From assembly GCA_963790575.1 (NCBI GenBank), contig CAWBPD010000028.1, forward strand, positions 1 through 64,000: a DNA stretch of 64,000 nt. Direction: 5' to 3'. Position 1 is the stretch's first letter, and each line of letters opens with the position of its first letter. The notes beneath the pieces were generated by a model. The model was given only the letters and a program-made list of their open reading frames with translations, made no database searches and was not told the origin of the DNA. The stretch comes from CAVTSA01 sp963790575 (GTDB taxonomy: Bacteria; Chloroflexota; Dormibacteria; Dormibacterales; Dormibacteraceae). The position numbers and the translations under genes were made by a program. Of this stretch, positions 8,533 through 16,755 are shown piece after piece.

Positions 8533-9690
8533 ATGAAGATCACCGACATCAAGACCGCAGTGGTGGCCTACCACGGCAGGGCGACGCTGGTGCGCATCGA
8601 CACCGACGAGGGGCTCAGCGGATACGGTGAGGCCAATCCCGACGCCGGTGCCGCCGCCATCGTGGGCCTGATCGGCGAGCTCAAGCCCGAGCTGGTGGGC
8701 GAGGACCCGCGCAACGTCGAGGCGCTGTGGGAAAAGGTCCGCCGCCGCCACGTCTTCAGCGGCCCGCAGGGCGGGATCTTCCTGATCGCCCTGTCCGGGA
8801 TCGAGCTGGCGCTCTGGGACCTGGCCGCGAAAGCCGCCGGCCAGCCGCTCTACCGGATGTTCGGAGGGCGCTTCCGTGATCGCGTCCGGCTCTACTGCGA
8901 CTGCGGCGACGGGGACGACCCGAACGGCTCTCCCGAGGGCTGCGCGGCCCGCGCCCGCCGCGTCGTTGCTGAGGGCTTCACCGCGGTCAAGTTCGACATC
9001 GACAACCCCTGCGACCCGGACCGCTTCGATCGGGCCAACTACACGGCCAACGCGAAGGAGATCCGGAAGATGGTCCGGCGCGTGGAGGCGGTCCGCGAGG
9101 CGATCGGCCCCGACATCGACCTCTGCATCGACCTCCACGCCCGCTACGACGTGCCCACCGCCTGCCGCATCGCCTGGGAGCTGGAGCCGTACAAGCTGCT
9201 CTGGCTGGAAGAACCGATGCCGGCCGAGAACGTCGACGCGCTGCGTCAGGTGCGCCAGCGCAGCCGGACCCCGATCTGCGTGGGGGAGAACCTCTACCTG
9301 CGCTGGGGCTTCCGCGAGCTGCTGCAGCAGCAGGCGGCTGATGTGGTGATGCCCGACGTGCCCAAGTGCGGCGGCCTGGCGGAGAGCCGGAAGATCGCCA
9401 ACCTGGCCGAGGTCTACTACGTCCCCTTCGCCCCGCACCTGGTCTCCAGCCCACTGGGCACGATGGCCACCGCCCAGGTCTGCGCCTCGGTCCCCAACTT
9501 CTTGCTCCTCGAGTGGCACGCCCTGGAGGAACGGAAGGCGTGGGACAGCTACGTGAAGGTGCCGGAGGAGGTCGGTTCGATCGTGCGGGACGGGCACATC
9601 GCCATCCCCGAGCTTCCCGGGGTGGGGGTGGAGCTGGACCTGGACGGGGTCCGGGCTCACGCGCTGCCCGGGTACGGCGTGTTCGAGTAA
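8533..9690 (+). CDS. Enolase-superfamily acid-sugar dehydratase (MR/MLE group)
   Basis: This 385-residue mandelate racemase/muconate lactonizing enzyme family protein has an N-terminal capping domain and a C-terminal barrel. The metal ligands are readable: Asp200 (CIDLHARYD), Glu226 (WLEEPMP) and Glu252 (CVGENLYLR). A KxD motif lies at 153-155, and a candidate catalytic His302 in PHLVSSPLG. These features fit dehydration of a sugar acid to a 2-keto-3-deoxy acid in the cytoplasm. The closest groups by eye are the galactarate/mannonate-type dehydratases, so exact substrate is unsure. It begins a three-gene operon with an RraA-type aldolase, which could cleave the keto-deoxy product. Confidence 0.88.
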   Translation: MKITDIKTAVVAYHGRATLVRIDTDEGLSGYGEANPDAGAAAIVGLIGELKPELVGEDPRNVEALWEKVRRRHVFSGPQGGIFLIALSGIELALWDLAAKAAGQPLYRMFGGRFRDRVRLYCDCGDGDDPNGSPEGCAARARRVVAEGFTAVKFDIDNPCDPDRFDRANYTANAKEIRKMVRRVEAVREAIGPDIDLCIDLHARYDVPTACRIAWELEPYKLLWLEEPMPAENVDALRQVRQRSRTPICVGENLYLRWGFRELLQQQAADVVMPDVPKCGGLAESRKIANLAEVYYVPFAPHLVSSPLGTMATAQVCASVPNFLLLEWHALEERKAWDSYVKVPEEVGSIVRDGHIAIPELPGVGVELDLDGVRAHALPGYGVFE

Positions 9691-9726
9691 TTCGGGAAAG
9701 GCACCAGGAACGAGGGAGGGCTTGGA

Positions 9727-10431
9727 ATGGCGCAGCAGCTGACGCTGGAGAGGATCGACGAGACCGCGGCTCGGTTGAAGCGCCTCTACTCGGCGCTGAT
9801 CTACGACATCATGGACGAGGAGGGGCTGCCCAACCAGTGCCTCGACCTGGCGATCGCGCCGCTGGACCGGATGATGCAGATCGCCGGGCCCGCCTACACG
9901 GTAGCGGCCGGGCCTGACATGCGCACCCACGAGGAGCAGCCGCCGAACCCCAAGCTGGAGAACTTCGGCGTCTTCCGCGGCATGTATCCCGGCTGCGTGC
10001 CGGTGGTGGCGGCGGCGGGGGAGCGCCAGAGCGGCATCTGGGGCGAGCTGATGAGCAACGCCTCCAAGGCGCGCGGGGCGCGGGGAGTCGTCATCGACGG
10101 CGGGATCCGTGACGGCCGACTCCTGTTCGAGATCCCGGACTGGGCGGTGTTCGCCCGCTATACCTCACCCATCGAGTCGCTCGGCCGGTCGCGGATCCGG
10201 GACCTGGAGGTGCCGATCTCAATGACGGGGACCCTCACCTCGCAGGTCCGGGTCAACCCCGGCGACTGGGTGTTCGGCGACATGGACGGCGTCATCGTGA
10301 TCCCGCAGGATGGCCTCTTCGACATCCTCGCCAAGGCGGAAGCGGCGGCGGCGATCGAGAGCCAGTCGCGCGCGGAGGTGCAGGCCGGCGTGCCGGTGGC
10401 GGAGGTCTACGCCAAATACGGACGCCTCTGA
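9727..10431 (+). CDS. RraA-family protein, probable class II pyruvate aldolase
   Basis: This 234-residue RraA-fold protein has the full signature GVVIDGGIRDGR and the C-terminal GDWVFGDMDGVIVIP strand. It lies 36 bp after one enolase-superfamily dehydratase and overlaps the next by 1 bp (TGATG). This is strong gene-order evidence that it acts on the dehydratase product, most simply as an aldolase on a 2-keto-3-deoxy sugar acid. A GAGGG ribosome site precedes the ATG. RNase E regulation is the alternative annotation of the family but fits the context poorly. Confidence 0.88.
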   Translation: MAQQLTLERIDETAARLKRLYSALIYDIMDEEGLPNQCLDLAIAPLDRMMQIAGPAYTVAAGPDMRTHEEQPPNPKLENFGVFRGMYPGCVPVVAAAGERQSGIWGELMSNASKARGARGVVIDGGIRDGRLLFEIPDWAVFARYTSPIESLGRSRIRDLEVPISMTGTLTSQVRVNPGDWVFGDMDGVIVIPQDGLFDILAKAEAAAAIESQSRAEVQAGVPVAEVYAKYGRL

Positions 10432-11567
10432 TGCGGATCACATCGATCGAGACCATCGTCGTCGACGCCGTTCGCTGCCCCTGGACGTTCGTCCTGGTCA
10501 GGACCGATGAAGGGCTGACCGGGGTCGGAGAGGCGACGCTGGAGGGCCGGGCGGAGACCGTGGCGGCGGCGGTCCGGGATCTCTCGCGGCGGCTGGTGGG
10601 CGAGGATCCGGCACGCATCCAGCACCTGTGGCAGCGGCTCTACCGGCAGGGCTTCTGGCGCAACGGCGTGATCCAGATGACCGCTCTCTCGGCGGTCGAC
10701 CAGGCGCTCTGGGACCTGAAGGGAAAGGCGCTCGGGGTCCCCGTCTACGAGCTGCTGGGCGGCGCCTGCCGCGAGCGGGTCCGCCTGTACGCGAATGGGC
10801 CGCGCGGGGAAACCCCCAGGGAGCTGGCAGCCTCCGCCTCGGGGATCGTGGCCGCCGGCTTCGGCGCCCTGAAGATGGGTGGGCCGGGGCCCACGCTGCC
10901 GGTCGACGGTGCCGGCGCGCTGGCTTTTGCGGTCGAGAACGTGGCCGCCGTGCGGCAAGCGGTGGGCCCGGAGGTGCGGATCGGGATCGATGTCCACGGC
11001 CGCCTGTCGCCGGTGATGGCGATCGCGTTTGAGGAGGCGGTGCGGCCCTACGGCATCTGGTTCCTGGAGGAGCCGGTGCTGCCCGAGTTTCCGCTCGGGA
11101 TGGCGGAGGTGGCGCGGCGGTCGGTGGTGCCGATCGCGACCGGGGAGCGGCTCTTCGGCAAGTGGGAGTTCCGCGACCTCCTGACGCAGGACGCGGCCGC
11201 ACTCTGGCAGCCTGACCTGGCGCACTGTGGGGGCATCTCGGAGGGCCTGCGGATCGCCGCCATGGCGGAGCTGAACTTCGCGGGCCTGGCGCCGCACAAC
11301 CCGCAGGGGCCGGTCAACACCATGGCCTCGGCGCACCTGGCGATGGCGATCGCGAACTTCGTCGCGCTCGAGTTCCTGTTCGACCGCCCGCCGTTCGAGA
11401 ACCAGCTGATCAAGAGCCCCCTCCCGGTGGCGGACGGGTGGCTCACGGTGCCGCGCAGCCCGGGGCTCGGCATCGAGCTCGACCTCGAGGGATGCGCCGC
11501 CCACCCCCACCGCCCCTCCGACCAGCCGCACTGGTTCCACGACGACGGGGCGGTCGCGGACTGGTAG
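10431..11567 (+). CDS. D-galactonate dehydratase-like enolase-superfamily enzyme
   Basis: This 378-residue enzyme closely matches the DgoD pattern: Asp187-His189 in IDVHGR, Glu213 in FLEEPVLPE, Glu239 in ATGERLF, QPDLAHCGGISE, and His289 in APHNPQGPV. DgoD dehydrates D-galactonate or a related aldonate to 2-keto-3-deoxygalactonate. It overlaps the RraA-type aldolase gene, so the two are translationally coupled. The C-terminal tail is somewhat His/Pro-rich. The substrate could be another aldonate; family assignment is firm, specificity is inferred. Confidence 0.88.
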   Translation: MRITSIETIVVDAVRCPWTFVLVRTDEGLTGVGEATLEGRAETVAAAVRDLSRRLVGEDPARIQHLWQRLYRQGFWRNGVIQMTALSAVDQALWDLKGKALGVPVYELLGGACRERVRLYANGPRGETPRELAASASGIVAAGFGALKMGGPGPTLPVDGAGALAFAVENVAAVRQAVGPEVRIGIDVHGRLSPVMAIAFEEAVRPYGIWFLEEPVLPEFPLGMAEVARRSVVPIATGERLFGKWEFRDLLTQDAAALWQPDLAHCGGISEGLRIAAMAELNFAGLAPHNPQGPVNTMASAHLAMAIANFVALEFLFDRPPFENQLIKSPLPVADGWLTVPRSPGLGIELDLEGCAAHPHRPSDQPHWFHDDGAVADW

Positions 11568-11579
11568 GTCGAGTTGCCA

Positions 11580-11647
11580 CCCGTTGGTGCACAGTGCACC
11601 ACCGGGCCCTATTTCGAGGAATTGAGCCCCGTTGGTGCACCTCGGGG
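11580..11647. repeat. Palindromic element, GTTGGTGCACC class (copy 1)
   Basis: Arms containing CCCGTTGGTGCAC and its inverted partner flank a loop reading CCTATTTCGAGGAATTG. It lies after the DgoD-like gene and before the convergent permease gene. It shares arms with the element at 11743-11806 and with the tandem array at 46943-47070. The rest of 11568-11817 holds no gene that I can support. Confidence 0.7.
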
Positions 11648-11742
11648 TGGCCGGGTCAGCCTGGACAGGAGACTCCGTTCACACCAGTCGTGCCCTCGGC
11701 GTAGGCGATCGCCTGCAGCCGGCCCCTCGGCAGCTTGATCAT

Positions 11743-11806
11743 CCCCCGTTGGTGCACCATCGGGGCTCGTTTCGCTGATTTGAGCCCCGGTGGTCGCACC
11801 TTCGGG
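11743..11806. repeat. Palindromic element, GTTGGTGCACC class (copy 2)
   Basis: This 64-bp hairpin has a left arm CCCCCGTTGGTGCACC..CGGGGCTC, a loop GTTTCGCTGATTT and a right arm GAGCCCCGGTGGT.GCACC. It ends 12 bp before the stop codon of the minus-strand permease, so it could act as a terminator for one or both converging units, but there is no T-tract. Confidence 0.7.
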
Positions 11807-11817
11807 TTTATCGATGG

Positions 11818-13815
11818 CTAGCCCTTGACGGCGCCCAGGGTCAGGCCCTCGACCAGGAAGCGCTGCGCGTAGCCGTAGAGGACGACGACCGGGATCGACA
11901 CGATCAGCGAGGCCGCCATCAGCTGGCCCCAGGGCAGGATGTCACCGACGATCATCGACTGGAGTCCCACCGGCAGCGTCATCAGCCCGTTGTTGGTGAT
12001 GAAGACGTACGCGAACAGGAACTCGTTCCAGGCGTTCGTGAACGTGAACAGCGCGACCGCCAGCAAGGCCGGCCGGGCCAGCGGCAGCACCACCCGCCAG
12101 AAGGCTTGGAAGCGCGTCGCCCCGTCGACGAACGCGGACTCCTCCAGCTCCTGCGGCAGGCTGCGGTAGTAGCTCATCAAGAGCCAGGCCGCGAAGGGGA
12201 TCGTGAACGTGGGATAGGCCAGGACCAGCGACAGCAGGTTGTTGATGATGTGCAGGACGCTGAAGATCTGGTAGAGCGGGATGAAGAGCAGCGCCCCCGG
12301 CATGATGTACGTCAGGAGCAGCCCGACCGCGATACCTCCCGCTCCCCGGAACTTGAACCGCGCCAGCCCGTAGGCCGCGAACGCCGAGAGCGCGACCCCG
12401 AGCAGGGTGGACGCGCTGGCCACGATCAGCGTGTTGCGGAACCAGGTCAGGAACGGGTTCTGCGAGACCAGGGTCCCGAACTGCTGCAGCGTCCAGGGGG
12501 ACGGCCACAGGAGCAGGGTCCGGATCTGCTCCTGCAGGTCGGTCTTGAACGCGGTCACCACCATCCAGTAGAGGGGGGCGAGGGCGAAGAAAACGAGGCA
12601 GGCGAGGCAGAGCCAGATCGGGATCCGGCCGAACACGTCACGGGTCCGCCGGCGCAGCCCCTGGGCTCGGACCAGGCGGTCATGGAGGAAGACGCCGTAG
12701 CCGATGGTGAAGAAAAGGATCAGGGCCATCGCGATGCCGAACTTCCAGACCAGCCCCGGGTTGAAGATGATGAGGAGGACCACGACGGCCGCGGCCGCTC
12801 CGATCGCCAGGAGAACGCGGTAGCGGCTGATGAACCGGTCCCACGGCAGCGAAGGCTGGTCCCGGCCGCTGCGGCGCAGGTAGCGCGAGAGCGCGCCCAC
12901 CATGATCGCGGTGATCGGCAGCATGGTCAGCGCCACCGCGGCTCCCGGACCGTATTCGAGCTGGGAGATCGCCTTGATGTAGGCGTAGACGACGAACGGC
13001 ATGGTCGAGTTGGCGGGGCCGCCCTGCGTCATCAGCCACACGATGTCGAATGTGTTGAAGGTCCAGATGGTGGACAGAAGCGGCGTCACGATGAGCACGA
13101 ACCGGAGACCCGGAAGCGTGACATGGATGAACCGGCTCCAGGCCCCGGCGCCGTCCACGGAGGCCGCCTCGTACTCGTCCTGCGGGATCGACTTGAGGCC
13201 GGCCAGGAAGTTGATGGTGAAGAAGGGAATCCCCTTCCAGATGTTGACCAGGATCACGACCGGCATCGCCAGCGTCGTCGAGCCGAGCCAGGTCGCAGGC
13301 CAGGAGTCGATGAAGTGGAGCCGGTAGAGGAGCGGTCCGAGCCCGGTCGCCTGCAGGACGCCGTTGAGTCCGCCGAAGAGCGGATCCACGAAGGAGCGCC
13401 AGGCGAGCGCGGTCGCGATGGTGGGGATGATCCAGGGCAGGAGCACGAGCGCGGTCGCGACCGACCGCCCCCGTCTCAGGTTGTGGAGCACGAGGGCGGC
13501 GATCAGACCGAGGGTGAACTTGAAGACCTCGGAGTAGACGGTGAACACGACGCTGTTGGCGATCGCGTTGCGGAAGAACCGGTCGTGCCAGATCTGGACG
13601 TAGTTCTGGATGCCGACGAAGACGAGCACGCCGCCCGTGTGCGTCTGCGTGAAGCTGAGCCAGATCGAGTAGAGGAAGGGCAGCGCGATGATCACGATCA
13701 TCACGAGCAGTCCGGGGCCGACGAAGCCGACCGCGAGGCCCGCGTCGCGCCCAAAGACGCGCCGGTGGAGGGGCTCCTGTCGGGCGGCGAGGGGGGGCGA
13801 CGCGAGCAGGCTCAT
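11818..13815 (-). CDS. Fused ABC permease: MalF-type and MalG-type halves in one chain
   Basis: This 665-residue protein joins two normally separate permeases. The N-terminal half (about 20-315) is MalF/UgpA-like with the EAA loop DEYEAASVDGAGAWSRFIHV near 213-232. The C-terminal half (about 398-665) is MalG-like with ELEESAFVDGATRFQAFWRV near 556-575. The joint (about 334-376) contains two additional hydrophobic segments. The frame is continuous with no internal stop, and the halves do not share a start site between them. It overlaps the upstream binding-protein gene by 4 bp (ATGA). It would be an inner-membrane channel using an ATPase from elsewhere. Confidence 0.9.
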   Translation of the reverse strand: MSLLASPPLAARQEPLHRRVFGRDAGLAVGFVGPGLLVMIVIIALPFLYSIWLSFTQTHTGGVLVFVGIQNYVQIWHDRFFRNAIANSVVFTVYSEVFKFTLGLIAALVLHNLRRGRSVATALVLLPWIIPTIATALAWRSFVDPLFGGLNGVLQATGLGPLLYRLHFIDSWPATWLGSTTLAMPVVILVNIWKGIPFFTINFLAGLKSIPQDEYEAASVDGAGAWSRFIHVTLPGLRFVLIVTPLLSTIWTFNTFDIVWLMTQGGPANSTMPFVVYAYIKAISQLEYGPGAAVALTMLPITAIMVGALSRYLRRSGRDQPSLPWDRFISRYRVLLAIGAAAAVVVLLIIFNPGLVWKFGIAMALILFFTIGYGVFLHDRLVRAQGLRRRTRDVFGRIPIWLCLACLVFFALAPLYWMVVTAFKTDLQEQIRTLLLWPSPWTLQQFGTLVSQNPFLTWFRNTLIVASASTLLGVALSAFAAYGLARFKFRGAGGIAVGLLLTYIMPGALLFIPLYQIFSVLHIINNLLSLVLAYPTFTIPFAAWLLMSYYRSLPQELEESAFVDGATRFQAFWRVVLPLARPALLAVALFTFTNAWNEFLFAYVFITNNGLMTLPVGLQSMIVGDILPWGQLMAASLIVSIPVVVLYGYAQRFLVEGLTLGAVKG

Positions 13816-15308
13816 GACTGCGGGAAACCCTGCTGCGTAAAGATGGACTTCATCCGCTGCTGAGCGGTCGAGATCGCCTCGGACATCGTCGCTTTCTTGT
13901 TGACGATGTCACCCAGCATATCGTTCAGCACATAGGTCGAGGTGACGGCCTGGCCCGCCGAGCTCGCCGTCTGCGGGAAGTTGAGGCCGGTAGTGGTCGT
14001 GATCGGGACCGGCTGGGTCAGGCCCTGATACTGGGCCTTGAACGCCTTGTCACCGTTGAGGTAATAGGGGTGGGAGTGCCACACCTGTTGGTAGGCCGGG
14101 AGCACGAGGCCGACCGAGTCCTTGACCATCTGGAGGAAGCCCTGGCCGAAGGCGACGTACTGGGCCAGGATCTCCGCCAGCTCCGGCTCTTTGGCACCCT
14201 TGAAGATGACGAACGCCTCGCAGCCGCCGAACAAGAGCGGCTTCTTGACCGCCGGCCCGATCGGACCGTTGAAGAGCAGCGTCTCGTTGTAGACAGGGTT
14301 GCCGGTCGCATGCGACTGCGCGTAGAGGCTGTAGGCGTTCTGGGTGAAGCCGATGGTTTCCGCCAGCCAGGCCTCGTTGTTGCTGGTGTCTCCCCAGCCG
14401 AACACGCCCGGGGGCAGCATATTCTTGTACTTCGGGCTGGAATACGTCTCGACCAGCCAGTTGATCGCTTCCTTGGTCGGATCGGCGTACTTGCCCTCCC
14501 CGAAGATCACCTTGGTGCCGGTGTCGTCGTTGACCGCCGCGCCGTAGGAGTTCAGGACCCAGCTGATGGTCCCGCCGCCGTCGCCGCTGTTGTTGAACGT
14601 GAGCCCCCAGCCGTAGCGTTGCTGGCTCGGATCGGAAATCTCCAGCGCGATGTCACGCAGCTTGTCGAGCGTGATCGGGCCGGGGCTGAACTCGCTCGTC
14701 TTGATGCCCTTCTCCTTGAGCCAGTCCTTGCGCGCGAACCAGCCGTTGATGAGCGAAAAGAAGGGGATCCCGTACCAGTCCTTGTTCGGCCCCAGCTTGA
14801 GGTAGCGCTCATCGATGCTCATCGGCTGCCCGTAATGCGTCACCATGTCCTGCACGGCCGAGTTGACAGGAACGATGTCGCCCAGCTGGTAGTACTGAGC
14901 CGCGAAGCGCGAGGGGTCGATGAACGCGCAGTCGGGCGGGTTGCCGGCCTTCACCGCGGCGTCCTCGCGGGGAACGATGTTGCCGGTGTCGACGTTCAGC
15001 ACCGACGCGTTCACGGTGGTACCGGTCTGCTGCGCGAATGCCTGGCACGCATTCAGGAAGTCGGTGTTGGTGGTCTGGAAATACTGCTGGGACGCGATCA
15101 CGTTGAGCGTGCGTCCCTGGTAGGCCTTCGCCTTGGAGGCCAGCCAGTCGGGCAGCTGGGCCGAAGACGCACCTTTCGGGTGCGGGGCGTTGCTGGACGA
15201 CCCGGAGCCGCCCGACGAGCCGCAGGCGGCCAGGCCGAGGCTGACCGCGCCCGCTCCCATGGCGCCCAGGAATCGGCGACGGGTCAATCCGGGGTCATCT
15301 TTCTCCAC
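13812..15308 (-). CDS. ABC solute-binding lipoprotein, sugar type
   Basis: This 498-residue extracellular binding protein starts with GTG, preceded by AAGGAGGGA. The signal is TRRRFLGAMGAG...LAACGSSGG, combining a twin-arginine motif with a lipobox cysteine, so it is a Tat-exported lipoprotein. It is a paralogue of the 16756-18210 product: shared segments include the linker KGASSAQLPDWL, the NNSGDG region, the LLPPG/MLPPG segment, DTSNNEAWLA and LQMVKDSVG. It is cotranscribed with the fused permease. The ligand is probably a sugar or sugar acid, given the neighbouring RraA gene. Confidence 0.9.
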   Translation of the reverse strand: MEKDDPGLTRRRFLGAMGAGAVSLGLAACGSSGGSGSSSNAPHPKGASSAQLPDWLASKAKAYQGRTLNVIASQQYFQTTNTDFLNACQAFAQQTGTTVNASVLNVDTGNIVPREDAAVKAGNPPDCAFIDPSRFAAQYYQLGDIVPVNSAVQDMVTHYGQPMSIDERYLKLGPNKDWYGIPFFSLINGWFARKDWLKEKGIKTSEFSPGPITLDKLRDIALEISDPSQQRYGWGLTFNNSGDGGGTISWVLNSYGAAVNDDTGTKVIFGEGKYADPTKEAINWLVETYSSPKYKNMLPPGVFGWGDTSNNEAWLAETIGFTQNAYSLYAQSHATGNPVYNETLLFNGPIGPAVKKPLLFGGCEAFVIFKGAKEPELAEILAQYVAFGQGFLQMVKDSVGLVLPAYQQVWHSHPYYLNGDKAFKAQYQGLTQPVPITTTTGLNFPQTASSAGQAVTSTYVLNDMLGDIVNKKATMSEAISTAQQRMKSIFTQQGFPQS

Positions 15309-15473
15309 TTGCTCCCTCCTTGGGAAGGTTTCGGCCTCGAGCGCCGTTTTTCACGCCAGTTCGCGGCAACGGTAGCAAGTTCCTGCCGGCTTGGCAACGA
15401 ACTGAGTCAGTGACCTGACAGGACCCCATGGCGTCTCCCGAGAGTCCCACTGGCCGCGGCATCGCGGTCCGGG

Positions 15474-16304
15474 TCAGGCCCGGGATGCGCGCCATCGTGC
15501 GAAGTCGGCCTCGATGTCGTCCGCCCACACCGAGACGTCCATCTGGCCCGTGGTGTAGACGCCCTCGGCCAAGCGCGATTTGCCGAAGACGTCGCGCAGC
15601 CGCACGTCTTCGGAGTGCGTCACCACCTCCTCCAGCAGGTGGGGCGGGATGAACGTGACTCCGGCCGGGGTGCCGAGCACGGCGTCGCCCGGCATCACGG
15701 TCGCGCCGCCGATCCGGACTGCTCCGTTGACCTGCGCCAGGGTGACCTCCGCGATCGCCGACGGGTCGACGCCGCGGTGGAAGACCTGCAGGCCCTCGAT
15801 CGCACCCATCCGCAGCGAGTCACGAATGCCGCCGTCGACCACCAACCCGCCGCCCTTGGTGCGGGCCGCCGTGGCGGTGGCCAGGTTGTCACCGATCACG
15901 GTCCCGTCCCGGACCTTCCCGAACAGGTCCACGACCAGGACGTCGCCCGGCTGCAGAGAGTCGATGAGCCACGTGTTCTGCTTTCCCGCCGGCCATCCTT
16001 CCTCATTGCCGGAGGCGTTGACCACCTCGTCCAGGTCGGGCCGCTTGGGAACGAAGACGGCGGTCAGCGCACGGCCCACCAGGATCTGGCCTGGATGCAG
16101 GGAGTGCCAGCCGCCCTCGAACTGAAAACGATAGCCGTGGCCCCGCTCCAGCGTTCCCCACGCCTCCTCGTTGGTGACCTGGCGCAGCCGCTCCAACAGG
16201 CCGGCGGGCGCCTGGGGCCGTCCGTCGTCCGAGCGCGGGAACGGATTCAGCGGCGTCAGGGCACGGACGCGCTGAGGCGAGTTGAACACGAGGTCGATGC
16301 TCAT
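15474..16304 (-). CDS. RraA-family protein, probable class II pyruvate aldolase
   Basis: This 276-residue, somewhat longer RraA-fold protein has the signature GGLVVDGGIRDSLR and the C-terminal GDAVLGTPAGVTFIPP strand. The N-terminal extension (RALTPLNPFPRSDDGRP...) matches the longer dimethylmenaquinone-methyltransferase-annotated subgroup, which is a misnomer for aldolase-like proteins. The ATG at 16304 has GGAGG 9 bp upstream; a TTG directly before it is less likely. It lies upstream of the binding protein and fused permease on the same strand (165-bp gap), so uptake and cleavage of one ligand is plausible. Confidence 0.82.
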   Translation of the reverse strand: MSIDLVFNSPQRVRALTPLNPFPRSDDGRPQAPAGLLERLRQVTNEEAWGTLERGHGYRFQFEGGWHSLHPGQILVGRALTAVFVPKRPDLDEVVNASGNEEGWPAGKQNTWLIDSLQPGDVLVVDLFGKVRDGTVIGDNLATATAARTKGGGLVVDGGIRDSLRMGAIEGLQVFHRGVDPSAIAEVTLAQVNGAVRIGGATVMPGDAVLGTPAGVTFIPPHLLEEVVTHSEDVRLRDVFGKSRLAEGVYTTGQMDVSVWADDIEADFARWRASRA

Positions 16305-16755
16305 CAAGTGGCCTCCAGGGGTCCCGCGACGACGCAGCTGGCGACGGCGCCGCGGAGGTGTTCATCCATACGGGCTCGGGCCGGCAGGGGGCGGACGTGC
16401 GGCTCATCAGCGGGTCGCGCCCTCAAAGCCCGTCCTCGACGTTCGACCGCAAACGGGACCCGGCCGGCGTCGCCCGGCGGCTGCCATCCGGCTGCTCGAC
16501 TCGTTGCCACGGCAACATCCTAGCGAGCACCGGTCTACCTGTCGAACAGGTCTTGCTGGACCACGGTGCCCGGGAGCGAAAGAGGGCCACGGAACGGCAG
16601 GACGGCAGTCAACCTATCAGGTTGCTAGACTCCCCGCCGATCGACAGATCGGTGGTGTTGGACGGTCGCTGTTCACCGTTCACCGATCAGGTCAGCAAGT
16701 TCTACGGGCGGGCGACTTCAGCCCGCATTCAGTCCCGCGTTGGGAGGGAGAAGCA
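16305..16755. promoter_or_regulatory. Long divergent intergenic region with three inverted repeats
   Basis: There is no supportable gene in these 451 bp between the minus-strand RraA gene and the plus-strand binding protein. Three short palindromes stand out: GTTGCC-AC-GGCAAC (16503-16516), ACCTGT-CGA-ACAGGT (16537-16551) and AACCT-ATC-AGGTT (16611-16623). The middle one has the spacing of a FadR-like GntR operator (GT-n3-AC centre). They probably mark regulator sites for the two divergent transport units. No clear -35/-10 pair is assigned. Confidence 0.4.

Noticed and set aside
12106..13863. 585-residue open frame on the plus strand, rich in Asp, Glu, Arg and Gly
   Set aside because: It is antisense to the fused permease, which has clear family motifs. 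The composition is what high-GC antisense frames give.
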